From Heliopora coerulea (Eukaryota > Cnidaria > Anthozoa > Scleralcyonacea > Helioporidae): a DNA stretch of 64,000 bases. The stretch is from contig JASJOG010000588.1 in NCBI GenBank assembly GCA_030142905.1, positions 37,068 through 101,067 on the forward strand, given 5' to 3'. Every line of letters starts with the position of its first letter. Position 1 is the first letter of the stretch. The position numbers were made by a program, and so were the translations under genes. Below are positions 44,463 to 56,761 of this stretch, in pieces. The notes under the pieces are model-generated. The model was not told the DNA's origin and searched no databases. It saw only the letters and a program-made list of their open reading frames with translations.

Positions 44463-46205
44463 CTAGAATTTAGTTACAGAAAGAGCATCACGTCAATTGA
44501 GGTAAAAAGTACAAAGGATGGTAACTGAATTCTAGGAATTCTTTGAGATCAGTCACGATAGTTACCAACCTTTGAACTTTTTACCTAATTTAACAATGCT
44601 TACGTAGTATTCTACTTTTATATCATTTAATGTAAATTACTATTAGCCAGTAACATCGCTGCTTCTAGGATTTAGCGGGGAAAAGAGCAAGATTTTCCGG
44701 CACTTTGTTTCTTGGGTCAAAGACGTAAGCAGATGCAATAATTTTACGAGGTATCTTTTACCTAGAAAACATTAGCATGTTATTATTTAGCATGCATTTT
44801 CGTAGTAGTCACTCTTTCATGCATCACATATTCAAATGAGCCGTGTCGCTAGGATACTTTTCTTGAACACAAGCAAACGTCTACACAACCGAGATTTTCT
44901 GAAAAAAACGAAATCTTGCCCAGTAACACTGGATTCCTGGGACGGCCACAGCTTGGTCAACGCCAAGCTGTCCCAAAATAGAGTCACACTTTGTCTCAAA
45001 GGTTTCTTCACAGCGGTTACACCCATCTTTGGATCTACCACTTCAATTATTTCACGCTGCTTTACTTCCCTGGAAAAGTTCCGTGTGATTTTATTCCAGT
45101 TTTTGATTTTCGTCCTTTTCTGATGAATCAAGGAGTAATGAAGTACTGTTATCTGGGCCTCAGTATCGCTCCTACACCTGCTGGACACTGGCAAAAGTTT
45201 ACTCAACAGAGCACTGTTTCGAACTGTTCTCCTCAGAAATTTATAGTAATCAGGTTTAAGAAATTTCTACTTCCTGCCATTAATTCCAAAATGTTCCTCA
45301 TATCTCCATTAATGGTTCGACGTTATTAAAATCTTCATAATAGTAAAAAAAAAAAAAAAAAATATTCCCATTTCCGAGACACTAATGCTGGGGGAGGGCT
45401 ATGGCCCCCTAGGAGTTTGCACTTTTTCGCAATAATTTCAATATATCTCATCATTTGTGATACTGCATCAAACTACTGAGGATTTCAATAAATGGCGAAA
45501 AATCCCGATTTATTCGATTTTAGCTGGCCCACGGTCCCATTCCTTTCGTCTCTTATGTTTCTGACGTTCACTCATGACCATTATCTGTTAAAGGTCCTCA
45601 TATGTCGTTGTCAGTCATAATTAATTATTAACCAAGTAAGTGACGTCTGTACGGAAAAGTGTTTGCCTGATGTTTTCGTACAGATCAAGTGATGAAAGAG
45701 CGAGCCCTGCACGAAAAAACCGAAGTCAAATGCTTTCCTTAAATGACCAAACAACCGAGGTTAATAAAGTATTTATTACATGGGTTTTGGTCCTTTCCTT
45801 CATCGCTTTTAACTAACATTAAAACAAACTTGAATCTAGTTCGTTTGTCTTTCTACATGGAAAACTTATTCCACGACTAGATAGCCAATCAACGCGCATC
45901 ATTTTGTGCACAGACCGTATAACGAACTGAGCCGCATAATAATGTGAAGTATTTATAAAGGATAAATCTAACGTCTACAACACAGTCTTTAAATTGCCCG
46001 CCAGCTGCCCACCCATGTAACTGCAAAAGATTCGAAATGTTTTTAAAATTAGAAAGTCGTGTTTTTTTACAATGGCTGTCAAAATATATAAATCCGCACT
46101 TATGAAACAGAGATTCGAATAACCATAAGAACGGCGTAATCCTAACGGAAAAGACGATCACTGCTAATCGAAGACCGCTTTCATGTTAATTTCGTTATCA
46201 CTTAC
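44463..46205. other. Gene 2 intron
   Basis: No second exon recognised. The plus-strand frames at 44836-45329 lack motifs. An A-run lies at 45344-45362. Confidence 0.4.
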
Positions 46206-46522
46206 CATTTCCTTGAAAGTCGTCAGACAACCCATTTTTGACAGTCACAGACCATGTGCCCAGAGCCGGTTCGCCCCAAAAGTGCAAACTTGTAGTTACT
46301 AAATTGCTATAACTCGTTCTTTCTGTTATAGCATCATACACGCGTGGATAAACAAATCTGGATTTCGTGTTGGATGGTGAAGTGACGTCAATGGCGATAC
46401 CACCACGTCTTGAATACTGCAGATTTACTTTTAGTTGCACGTGTTCTAGACTTTTAATTAGTCCATCTCTACACGAGGACTCTCTCAACGTCAAGGAAAG
46501 TGTGACTGGAATCGGTTTATCT
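46206..46522 (-). CDS. Gene 2 main P/Homo B domain exon
   Basis: 317 bp, identical in length to gene 1's exon. Reads RDKPIPVTLSLTLRE, then SRRGGIAIDVTSPSNT and SLHFWGEPALGTWSV, the P-domain pattern. The acceptor TTATAG was chosen because the frame stays open from the preceding exon. Confidence 0.88.
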
Positions 46523-47185
46523 CTATAACATAGGAATTAGTTTCATGACGAGGCTCCCTGCAGTTTTCTGTTCCAAACCAGCAATTAAAAGACAGCTAAT
46601 TTCAGCAACGCTAATTATAGATATGGAAACTTAAGATGAGCTTTTCAAAAATATAACTAAGCTATTCTATCTTTACAAGAGCTAAACGACTCGAAAATGA
46701 ATCAAAATTCTTTTGGACAGTAAACTAACGCTTCAAAGAGCCAAACGAACATTACTCCTAAAAATAATAGCAACGGGAATTTGTCTTTTTGGTCGCCTTC
46801 TGGTAGGCGCATTTATATCAAGGATATACAGTTTATATTCCTAGTTATCAATTCTAAAACTCGCCTAAGTAGTAGTCAACGAACATAAGAGTAGTAACGC
46901 GATGACTTTACGTGAAATCTACAGCAAGTTTAAACGCATCTCTAATATACACCTTAATTCGACCTTAAATTTAGTGCGAGATGTTTCAGTTGAAAGGGCG
47001 TAACTGCGTTACGGTCTTATTTTGATAAGGATAAAGATGCGCTTCATCTCCTTTTATAATTGCGCAAGACAGGAATCATGACTAAAAAGTGAGCATCGTA
47101 TGTTCTAACACGACCTTAAAACGAGGAATTGTATAAGTTGTTCGCGAATTTCATTGCAAAATTATAATTTAAGCAGTTCTCTTAC

Positions 47186-47306
47186 CTTTCCCCGGTGGCC
47201 AAATCTAGATTACATTTTCTCTGAGTAGGAACGCTGACATTCCATTTCTCTGCATAATTGACTAAAGTCAACGGATCCAGGACTCCAAAGCCCAAATACT
47301 CGCTCA
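47186..47306 (-). CDS. Gene 2 exon: start of P domain
   Basis: 121 bp. Reads VSEYLGFGVLDPLTLVNYAE then VPTQRKCNLDL, counterpart of the gene 1 exon at 15876-15987. Donor GTAAGA. Confidence 0.87.
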
Positions 47307-48980
47307 CTGTATTCACAAAAAAATAAAACCAGAAGGAATGAATGCATTTCTTGCAACTGTCTGGATTACGGGATGATGTTCATTTAAGGTCACCAAACAC
47401 ACAGGCTCGGGCTGTTTGTCTAACAGCCCGAGCACCTAACAAGACCAAAAACTGGCGGCCAAAAAAACCATATCAAATTAAAGCCTACAGAATTGGTAAC
47501 AAGAACTTGCTAACATGTTTATTGAAATGTTTTTGATCCGATAAAGCACGTACTGCGAGTTTTTTTGAACGGCTTTAAAAACAAACTCCGGCCTTATACG
47601 CTAATTGACGAAGAAAGTTTGAAAATTAATGTTTTCTAAGCCGAGAAAATTGGAGGAGGAAAGTGAGCGTGTTTTTATCACATACAAAAACACGACACGC
47701 TTATGACTTTTCTTTATATTTTCCTCATAAATTGTTAATAAGCTTTTTAAGCATAATAATAGATGATCGGCTGTAATGGAAGAAAGATAACGACAATCTA
47801 TGCCAAAGGACATCCTAAAGCAGAGCCTTATAATGAAAAGCCAAAGATTTTGTGACCTAAGATTTCCTATTAATGGTGAATACCTCACTCGTGCATGCAA
47901 CCCCATTACAATTACTGCTCAACCATTTGGTATGACAGCAACTACTCATATTAGTAAATTGTTAAAAAAAAAAAAAAAAAAAATGAAAAAAAGAGCTGTT
48001 TGTGTGATAAAAATTTGATCTATAGTATCAAATCTTCTGAAATGTTAGAGACACTAAAATAGATGCTAGTAAAAATTAAAATTGAGCTGTTTGGGCGATA
48101 ACAAGTTTGATCTATCGCATCAGATCTTCGGATTAAAAGAGACAAAAATGGAAGCCAATAATAAAAAAGAAATAATTTCAAGAAACGCGAATTATAAAAA
48201 TTGTGCTGAAAGTCGTAAAAGTAATGGTTCCACAATATTAATTAAACACAATTATTATCAGCTGTGAAACAATAATTTGAAACTACATTCGCCTAAACCT
48301 ACAACGAACTTCCTATAACACAATTTTTTATATCGTGATGCTGCAACCTGGAACAAGATATCTATCGACATAGTTAAACAAATCAATAACTCTCTCGTTT
48401 TTGCATCTTTTTGCTGATTTTCAAACACATATTTGGATAATTTATAAACTTGTAGCAGTTATTAGTACTAATTACAATTACAATTATTTAGAAACTTTAT
48501 ATTTACCTTCATTTTAGTATTGTATGTCACACTCCTTCGGGAAAACATAGCGATGAAAGGCTACCGTCATAAACAATAAAAATAGTTCTGAACAGCACTC
48601 CAGCCCAATCTTTTAACGTCGATTACCTTGTAAACTTTTAACTTAACGGTTACTCAGAAGCTTGACGATCCATTTGAACCCAATCTATCCTGTTTTAAAT
48701 GAATTAACTCCTATTCTGCAATGAATTTGAACATTTTTCGGGAGAGCATGGAGTTTTCTCCATGCAAAAAGCAGAGAGTAACCTATACCGCATCGCCTTC
48801 ATAAACACTTAAAATACAGGGACGACGTTCGCGATTTTATGGTACTTTTTCGACTGAAGCTTGGTTCTAATCACGACGAGCAGTGATTCCCTATACATAG
48901 TTTCGTTGCATGATTACTACTTCCCTATAACAGCAGAATGAAAACGGTTATATAGAAAGTTTAACTGTACAGCTGCTTAC
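47307..48980. other. Gene 2 intron
   Basis: Holds a GC-rich hairpin (GCTCGGGCTGTTTGTC and its complement, 47407-47433), an A-run at 47966-47982 and an imperfect tandem duplication of about 80 bp at 47993-48165 (GAGCTGTTTG...TTTGATCTAT). The word TAAAGCACGTACTGCGAG at 47543 recurs at 58179. Confidence 0.5.
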
Positions 48981-49090
48981 CAGTAAATCCTGCCTTGTTT
49001 GTTACCCATTTAGCTTCACTATCTTTGACGCCTTTTTGGCTGCTAGATCGTGCTATTAGATGCTGAACATCTCGCCATGACAGTTTCGAA
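48981..49090 (-). CDS. Gene 2 exon: LSWRD segment
   Basis: 110 bp. Reads SKLSWRDVQHLIARSSSQKG, counterpart of 16403-16512 with the same length and phases. Donor GTAAGC. Confidence 0.87.
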
Positions 49091-50385
49091 CTACAGTAAC
49101 GACAAATAAATTGTTCGTCAGCTACCTACAGTGTTTACAACTTCAGTAAATACAACCAAAGCTGGTCAGGACATGCAAAGACGATAGACAAAAAACGTTG
49201 CAACTCATTTCAGATAATTAAAGTTAAGGGCCGTCTACACATGTGATTTTGCACATTAAACATTACATTTCAAGAGACAAGAAGCAACATTGGAAATACA
49301 TAAGGAAACGTTAAATAAATACATTTGATTCTGGATACACAACACCGCTGCTGTCCACTTACGGGTCTGTTTATACGGGAAAAAGCAGTCCCCAGCAGAA
49401 AGCTCCCCTACACCCTGAGCCCCCCTTTGGTGCGCCACTTTTCACACAGTTTTGTATAAACGACAGTAAATTATTCACTTAAGAAACCGTGATATTGCCT
49501 AGGGAGTCTGGGTGACCTTGGGCGGAGTGTCGCTAGGTTTGCAAGATAGGGCAACTCTAACGTGAGACAACGCTCGACATGTCAGGGTGATCCTGTTTTG
49601 AACAATTCTGACGACTGGAAGACTGCTTTGAAATTGATGACGTGAAATCACCGGTTGGTGAGACCTAATTGTCTACAAGCTGGCTCAAGGGGGGGAATTA
49701 AGCATTAGCTCAGAGGAGGACCCGACGTTACTCTATTAACTGAGATAAATTTACTAAATCAGTAAACCTTCGGTAAGCGGTCGGCATGAAGGGAAAAAGT
49801 TGTTCGTTGTTGGACCCTAACACCATGGACAGCTTTTTCCAATGTAAACAGACCATTAAAAACCCGTCGGTTCCTCCCTCTCTCAGTCAAACATTCGCAG
49901 TTAACAATCTTATTTTTGGCTGCTGCTACGATATGAGTTGAAAGCTTATCAGTAGAACAACTGACCGAACTACAAAATATTTCACAAACAGCTAGCTCAT
50001 TTCATTTCATTTCATTTCATTTATGTCACTACGAGGACTAGGCCCAAAGTACTTAGCTCAGTTATTTAACAGCTAGCTATAAAATTACTACATATAGACA
50101 TGAAGGTATGCATGTTTGTGTTATGTACTCTCATTATAGAGCCTGTTGATCTATCCGTTATACAGTCTTTAGGACAGCAACTATCGATCGATATGTAACG
50201 GTACCGACATACACAATTGCCTGATATATTAATCTAAAATTACCAAAACTACTATTATTAGACAGGCATTGTATGAAAGAGAGACAAGAAAAATTTTGAG
50301 AGGAGGCAGGTTAACTTAAAAGTAAAGTTTACACATCGAAAGCTTAGAGGCATTCATTAGAATATAAGCTAACATTATGGCTTAC
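49091..50385. other. Gene 2 intron
   Basis: A (TTTCA)n microsatellite lies at 49997-50022. No exon or clear transposon. Confidence 0.45.
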
Positions 50386-50492
50386 TTCGCTTCCAGAGCT
50401 AATGCAATTATGCCGGAGACAAATGCCGCAGCTGCGGAGGTTTGCCCAAAGTTGTAAACACATTCGGTATCACTCTTATTTGAAACAGTAAC
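50386..50492 (-). CDS. Gene 2 catalytic Ser exon
   Basis: 107 bp. Reads ECVYNFGQTSAAAAFVSGII with the nucleophile Ser in GQTSA, then LALEA. Counterpart of 17989-18095 with the same length. Donor GTAAGC; acceptor TATGACAG. Confidence 0.9.
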
Positions 50493-50679
50493 CTGTCATA
50501 AAATAAACAAATAAATGGTAGGATAATATTGCTTGGACCATTAAGAAACAACTACAACACGATTGACGTTTGAAAAATTTTCCGACTATGTGACTGAATT
50601 AAAACTAGTGACACTAGTGATGCACGCAAGACAATAGGTTAAAGGAGGGTTAGGACTAAATTTTGAAATCATAATTATG

Positions 50680-51710
50680 TTAATGCCCAGCTCAAAATTC
50701 GAATGTGAATAGCCATAACAGGATAAAACACGACAAATAACAAAACATGTTAGTTTAAACAAGCTTTACTGACGTTTCGTTGCTAACGCGCAACATTTTC
50801 AAAGTAATATAGATGATGGATAAGGTAAGGTTATAAATACGATATTTACAAGGTGTGAAAATTAATTAGCCAATGAGAGAGGAGAAAAGGTGTGAGAAAA
50901 GTAGAAGAGGAAGAGCGGAAGGAGAGAAGACTAATTAAAATAAGGCAAGCGGAACAGACCTGATGTTCTCATTAAGGACAGGCTTAAATTTATCAATGAG
51001 TAAACTCTCCCGAATGAGTAACTCAAGGGGCGAGTTACCGGACGAAATAATAGAAAAGTCATCGGCGGAGATGCTGTGATGAGAAGCTTTGGTGTGAGAA
51101 AGGATGCTAGACAGGCTAGTGTAAGATCTTTTCTTCCCCGTTAAAGGCGAGATTCCTAGGTGTTCAGAGATGCGTGTGTGTAGAAGGCGTCGAGTTTGCC
51201 CTATATACGATGCTCCGCAGCATCGACACGTGTATTGATAAACAACATGCGATCTCATTAATTTAGGAATGCTATCCTTGAACCGGAAGAAACTAGACAG
51301 ACGTTTGTTAGACTTAAAGATAACCCGTAGCTCAACTTGAGGAAAACAGGAGAGAAGTTTTGTTAACTGTGAACGGATATGGAGGCAATGTTTCCCCGTA
51401 AATGGCATAGAAAAATAAATGATACGTTTCGAAACATCGTAATTTTTAGCGGAAACTGAAAAAACTTTATCAAGAAATTTACCAAAACAAAGGTCAAAGA
51501 AGGGAGTAGGATACCCATTGTTAGTGAGAAAATTTTTGAGCTTGATGACTTCCGAATGAAAGATGTGGTAGGAGGAGCATATCTTAAAATATCTGTCGAG
51601 AAGGGTGTAGACAAGTCCACGTTTAAATGAAAGTGGGATAAAGCTGTCAAAATTAGTAAAAAGTCCCGAAAAAGTACGTTTACGATAAACCGAAGTGGAA
51701 AAACCGCCAA
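50680..51710 (-). mobile_element. Penelope-like element copy 1 (5'-truncated)
   Basis: Left arm of a large palindrome. It encodes the distal part of a Penelope-type protein on the minus strand and ends in a non-coding tail (50680-50930) with GCTAACGCGCAACATTTTCA. It extends about 165 bp further toward the 5' side than copy 2. Confidence 0.85.
50935..51700 (-). pseudogene. Penelope-like RT C-terminus and GIY-YIG nuclease, copy 1
   Basis: Open on the minus strand through the reverse-transcriptase thumb region (STSVYRKRTFSG, SFIPLSFKRGL, ICSSYHIFHSEV) into the linker and a GIY-YIG endonuclease (VVYQYTCRCCGASYIGQTRR then RISEHLGIS), ending at a stop at 50935. GIY-YIG plus RT is diagnostic for Penelope-like elements. 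The fingers and palm of the RT are absent. Confidence 0.85.
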
Positions 51711-52320
51711 GCTCAAAAATTTTCTCACTAACAATGGGTATCCTACTCCCTTCTTTGACCTTTGTTTTGGTAAATTTCTTGATAAAGTTTTTTCAGTTTC
51801 CGCTAAAAATTACGATGTTTCGAAACGTATCATTTATTTTTCTATGCCATTCACGGGGAAACATTGCCTCCATATCCGTTCACAGTTAACAAAACTTCTC
51901 TCCTGTTTTCCTCAAGTTGAGCTACGGGTTATCTATAAGTCTAACAAACGTCTGTCTAGTTTCTTCCGGTTCAAGGATAGTATTCCTAAATTAATGAGAT
52001 CGCATGTTGTTTATCAATACACGTGTCGATGCTGCGGAGCATCGTATATAGGGCAAACTCGACGCCTTCTACACACACGCATCTCTGAACACCTAGGAAT
52101 CTCGCCTTTAACGGGGAAGAAAAGATCTTACACTAGCCTGTCTAGCATCCTTTCTCACACCAAAGCTTCTCGTCACAGCATCTCCGCCGATGACTTTCTA
52201 TTATTTCGTCCGGTAACTCGCCCCTTGAGTTACTCATTCGGGAGAGTTTACTCATTGATAAATTTAAGCCTGTCCTTAATGAGAACATCAGGTCTGTTCC
52301 GCTTGCCTTATTTTAATTAG
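51711..52320 (+). pseudogene. Penelope-like GIY-YIG nuclease, copy 2
   Basis: Same protein region as copy 1 from the LKNFLTNNGYP segment through CGASYIGQTRR, but a frameshift near 52195 replaces the normal C-terminus (SPLELLIRESLLIDKF in copy 1) with unrelated residues. Confidence 0.83.
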
Positions 52321-52502
52321 TCTTCTCTCCTTCCGCTCTTCCTCTTCTACTTTTCTCACACCTTTTCTCCTCTCTCATTGGCTAATTAATTTTCACACCT
52401 TGTAAATATCGTATTTATAACCTTACCTTATCCATCATCTATATTACTTTGAAAATGTTGCGCGTTAGCAACGAAACGTCAGTAAAGCTTGTTTAAACTA
52501 AC
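51711..52502 (+). mobile_element. Penelope-like element copy 2 (inverted), left part
   Basis: Right arm of the palindrome, almost identical to the complement of copy 1. It is interrupted at 52502 by the hAT element and resumes at 55870-55946 up to GAGCTGGGCATTAA. Confidence 0.88.
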
Positions 52503-53368
52503 CAACGTTGTCACGCCTGGGGTTTTTACGCCAGATCTGGGGTTTTTTTACTTCAACTTGGGGTTCTAGGGTTTTTGTCACGAAATTTAGGGTTTTTCCA
52601 TAAGATCATAATTTTTTATGATTTTAAGAATCAGGTATAATTTCGGGGCACTTGGTGTCCAACGTGTATGTTTATCATCACACTAAAAAATTACGATTTG
52701 ATTATATAAAGTATACCAAAAAATTACTGCTGGTTTTGCGTGCCGCAGACGCACGCAATGCCAATATGTCAATCATCTTACTCTTTCACGTGTTTTTGAT
52801 AATGTCATCCGAAAAAAATAAAAGCTATTCTGCAGGGGAAGCCCTGCTTGGCCCCTCAACAAAAAAAGCCAAAACGTGGTATAAGCAAACTTTCTGTGAT
52901 GCATGGCTACAAGATCCAGAATTAAAAGACTGGCTTGCAAAAGACCCAACAAATAAATCTGGTGCATTTTGTTCAGTGTGTGAATGCAAGTTAAAGGATG
53001 CAAATAAGACAGATTTAATGAGACATAAAGCCACGAGAAAGCATGTCAATACATTCAAAGCAAAACAAAACACACTGCAAGTCAGTTCTTTTTTTAACAA
53101 ATCAGCAAAATCGAATACCGAAGAAATGACCGCAAGAGCCGAAGTCCTGCTAGCTGGGTTTATGGCCAAGCAGAGAATGCCTTTCCTTCAAGCCGATCAC
53201 TTGAGTGAATTGATGAAAAAAATGTTTCCAGATAGCAAGATTGCGCAGAAAATCAAGATCAAGAAGACGAAAGCATCATATGTGATGCAAGAGGGAATCG
53301 CTTGGGAAGAGGTTGAGTCAGTATCTTCAATTTGCAGGGACAATAAGTTCTCTATAATTATAGATGAA

Positions 53369-53864
53369 CAAGGACGTAAATCCTGGGGGGCATCGGGGGA
53401 CATATCCCCCCCCACTTTTTGCAAAGTTCATGACAACTGAAGCCTAATTTCTGTTCCCTCGGCGCTTATGGTTCCATGTTTACCTTCACGATTTTCCGAT
53501 ATAACCTTTTTCAGTCCCAATTCTTACCTAGGGATTGTTGGTTCGAATACATGACAAATTATGAAAATTTGCCAAGTTATTTTACAGTCCGATCGTTCTT
53601 CTTTGGACGCCATTTTGTAAACAGTCAGAAATATTTTGTTTAGTCATACTATAACGTCTTTATTGCTGTTTGGAGGAAATGCATGGCTTCGTTTCGATTG
53701 AAAAATAAGGCATGAATGTTGTTCCAAAGAAACAATCTCAGAATGCCGGAAAAGGCATTTCATAAACATTAGATTTAAAAAAAAAACAACTTTCAGAGGG
53801 AATGCTTCCACATCACTTGGCCGGCTCCGTCCCCCCAACTTTTAGGAAGCAATTGTCGCCCTTG
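53369..53864. mobile_element. Nested MITE 1 (hAT-type)
   Basis: Bounded by a perfect 8-bp duplication TAGATGAA (53361-53368, 53865-53872). Ends are CAAGGACG and CGCCCTTG; internal G-rich and C-rich blocks (CTGGGGGGCAT, ATCCCCCCCCAC). No coding capacity. Confidence 0.82.
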
Positions 53865-55164
53865 TAGATGAATCCACCGACATTTCCGTCTCCCGAATTC
53901 TTGCCATCGTGGTACGATTTTACCACAATAGGAAAGTAACAGACGCCTTACTAGCGGCGATTGAAGTTGAAGATAGCTCTGCTGAAAGTATGTACGCTAC
54001 TGTCAAGGGCCTCCTTCAAGAAAAATCAATCCCTCTGAAGAATATTGTCGGGTTTGGAAGTGATAATTGCTCAGTAATGATGGGGGCAACTACAGGATTT
54101 CAAACTAGTCTGAAAGCAGATGTCCCTGGTGTTTTTGTCCTTTGATGTGTTTGCCACTCCTTCGCCTTGTGCGCAAACCACGCAAGTAAGCATCTCCCTT
54201 CTTGGGTGGAATCGTTTGTTAAAGATGTGTGCTGCTACTTTGCTAGAAGCAGCAAAAGACAGCACCAATTCCGCCTAATCCAGGACGTCGTAGATGCACC
54301 ACGTCATAGAGTTCTCAAAATTTCGCAGACTCGATGGCTGTCCCGTGGTCAAGTCATTGCCAGAATTCTGGAGCAATGGGAGGCATTGGCGCTCTTCTTC
54401 CAGTCTGAGTCCCCATCCGATCGTGTCGACGGAGCTGCCAAGATCTATCAAACGATGAGAACAGCGGGAACAAAGCACATGCTTTTGTTTCTCAATTACA
54501 TTTTGACAAAGGTTGACAAATTGAATATTGAATTTCAATCTGAGCATTTCAAATGGCATACCTTGTACATTACCATCTCGGATGAGTACAGGAGCATTTT
54601 GGCCATGTTTATTCAAGATAACGTGTTGAAAACCAGGCCAGTGAGCGAGATCGATCCTAACAACGCAGAGCTCTACAAGCCCATTAAGGAATTGCACCTT
54701 GGAGAAAGGTGTTTGGCAATGTGCGCGAGAGAGCCTTTGGCTGACCAAGAACGTTTCAGGCAAGACTGCCGTACTTTTCTTATTCAATTATGCAATGAAA
54801 TGAAGAAGAGGTTCACCTTACAAAGTGATTGTGTTCTTGCTATGTTGTCAGCTCTCAACCCAAAAGAAGCGTTGTCAACTCACAGATCATTACCCTCGAT
54901 TATCCCACTAGCAGTGCATTTCTCGTCTTTGGTATCCGAAGAAAACCTAGATGAGCTTAATGACCAATGGCGAGACATACTGTATGCCAAGGCTTCTCTC
55001 AAGAACATGAGTAATTCCCCTACAGAATTCTGGGATGAACTGCGGGCTGTGAAAGATGGAAACAACTTAACAAAGTTTGAGCTTCTTGGCACCTTTATGT
55101 GCAACCCTTTGGTCTTACCGCATTCATCTGCTTGTGTCGAGAGGGTATTCTCGCAAGTCAACAT

Positions 55165-55336
55165 CAGTGGCGTAACGGACTATGGTCAGGGTTAGAGCAA
55201 CTCCTAAGGGCCCCCGATGAATCTGTAAAGACAATTGAGATTAAAGTCTTGAAATATATGTCTATCCTGAGGGGGGTGACGGGGGCCCCCAAACGAAAAT
55301 CTCCTAAGGGCCCCCGGTAGTTCCGTTACGCCACTG
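55165..55336. mobile_element. Nested MITE 2 (hAT-type)
   Basis: 172 bp with TIRs CAGTGGCGTAACGGA and its near-complement TCCGTTACGCCACTG, and a perfect 8-bp duplication GTCAACAT on both sides. It is inserted in the last coding part of the hAT transposase. Confidence 0.9.
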
Positions 55337-55869
55337 GTCAACATGATCAAGACCCCGGCAACAAATAGGCTCCACGCTGCAACTTTGGCCAACAGACTGT
55401 TGGCTAAGCAAGCTATTGCTTGTGAGGGAACAGTGTGCCACACATGGGAGCCATCGAAGAAACTTATTGAAGATGTATGATGTGGATATTGTCGATGGCG
55501 ATATCTTGAGAGATGGGGGCACAGAAGGAGGAAGACGTCATTCATGTATATGACGTTAATGTTATGCCAGATGAATACGATGACATTTGATTTAATACAT
55601 AAGAAATTCTTGCTAAATGTTTGCTTTAGAGTTCCTTTTCATGTTTTGTGCTCTTTAATATAATATATTTTCATAAGTTCTATTCATTTTTATGAAAGTT
55701 TCAATTTTCAAATACTGAAATCAGCAAAGTAAATGTATCAAAATAATTGTTCGCCCCAGTCCCCAACTGTTCCACACCCACGGTTTCCGATCTGGGGTTT
55801 TTCTTTCAATTCTGGGGTTTTTCTCCGGGGTGATCTGGGGATTTTCTCAATTACACGGTGGCAACGCTG

Positions 55870-55946
55870 AAACTAACATGTTTTGTTATTTGTCGTGTTT
55901 TATCCTGTTATGGTTATTCACATTCGAATTTTGAGCTGGGCATTAA
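55870..55946 (+). mobile_element. Penelope-like copy 2, right part
   Basis: Continues the palindrome arm: AACATGTTTTGTTATTTGTC to GAGCTGGGCATTAA, complement of 50682-50760. Confidence 0.88.
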
Positions 55947-56386
55947 TATTCATCCTACGACTACGATTCCCGCCTGGTAAATCCTTGGTCCATAATTATT
56001 ATGTTATTCGCTTCACATCTTGTCGGAATTCAGTCAAACAATCATGTGCACGAATTTAGCTCTCATTTCGTTGTATCTCACAATGACGAAGTTGTGAGCC
56101 TTGACAAGGCGTTAGCTATTCAGTATATTTTTCATATTGGTACTGACTACGTGTTTAATGATATGTTTCACTCGAGTTCTTCGCTGAGCCTTTACCTTTA
56201 TAATTGTAAGGATGAACTTGTATTGTGGTCCATGCTTTTGACGAAGAAAGTTAGAAAATTAACGTTTTCTGAGCAGCAAACGTTTGACGAGAAAAGCGAA
56301 CAGATATTTGTTTCATTTGAAGACATTACCTTGTGATTTTCTCAGGAATTATTAACAAGCTTTTGAAAAGGTAACGAAACACTTAC
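55947..56386. other. Gene 2 intron
   Basis: Contains TTCCCGCCTGGT near 55969, a word also seen in the Penelope fragment at 18848. The plus-strand frame 56001-56336 has no recognised motif. Its segment around 56240 resembles 47598-47645. Confidence 0.4.
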
Positions 56387-56584
56387 CAAGTTATGTGAAT
56401 AAACAGATGTCATAATTGCTCCACAAGGCTCAGAGTGTTTGGGAATCGTGCCGTCTTGTCCAACACTGGCAACAGAGATGGTATAAATGCTGTTCACGTA
56501 ACCATCAAATGCACAGCTATCTCCAAATGGGAAGCCGCCATTACCGGATGAAAAAACGTAGATAAATCCACGTCCACCTCGGCC
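56387..56584 (-). CDS. Gene 2 oxyanion-hole exon
   Basis: 198 bp, phase 0. Reads [14 protein letters not shown], then [20 protein letters not shown] and PKHSEPCG. Counterpart of 19290-19484. Donor GTAAGT. Confidence 0.92.
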
Positions 56585-56761
56585 CTGAGAAAGTAGATTA
56601 ATTATTTAATTACTAATTAGAAATATCAAAGCCCAGCATATCTTTATGAAAGCCATTAAGAAAGAAGTAAAATCATAATAATTAATAGTATTCCAACGTT
56701 TCGTTCTCGCATCACAACATCTTACGAGAATGACTTACATTAGCGCTGAAAGCCTACATAT

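Larger units (their letters stand above)
52802..55480 (+). pseudogene. hAT transposase (zinc-finger, KIAA1586/ZMYM-like)
   Basis: N-terminal TTF/BED-type zinc finger (FCSVCECKLKDANKTDL then MRHKATRKHVN, about 52974-53050), followed by a coiled basic region. The RNase H-like catalytic part starts after the first MITE (FYHNRKVTDALLAAI, GFGSDNCSVMMG). The Asp in GSDN is a likely catalytic residue. There is a stop near 54143, after which the longest open stretch (54167-55160) carries TRWLSRGQVIARIL and ends in the hAT dimerisation motif SSACVERVFSQVN. A second MITE interrupts the final 45 or so codons, which resume at 55345. Lesions: two insertions and at least one stop or frameshift. Confidence 0.83.
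52503..55869 (+). mobile_element. hAT DNA transposon
   Basis: 3367 bp with termini CAACGTTGTCAC and the complement of CAGCGTTGCCAC, and a perfect 8-bp duplication AAACTAAC at 52495-52502 and 55870-55877. Subterminal GGGGTTTTT-type repeats lie at both ends. It has a decayed transposase and two nested MITEs. Confidence 0.93.

Noticed and set aside
44832..45329. Overlapping frames on both strands in a gene 2 intron
   Set aside because: No family motif, no splice sites supporting a host exon, and mutual shadowing of frames.
47407..47433. GC-rich stem-loop resembling a bacterial terminator
   Set aside because: The window is eukaryotic; no T-run function is expected. More likely a small repeat.
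56001..56336. 111-codon plus-strand frame
   Set aside because: Lies in a gene 2 intron next to Penelope debris and has no recognised motif. A related segment near 47600 is not open in the same way.
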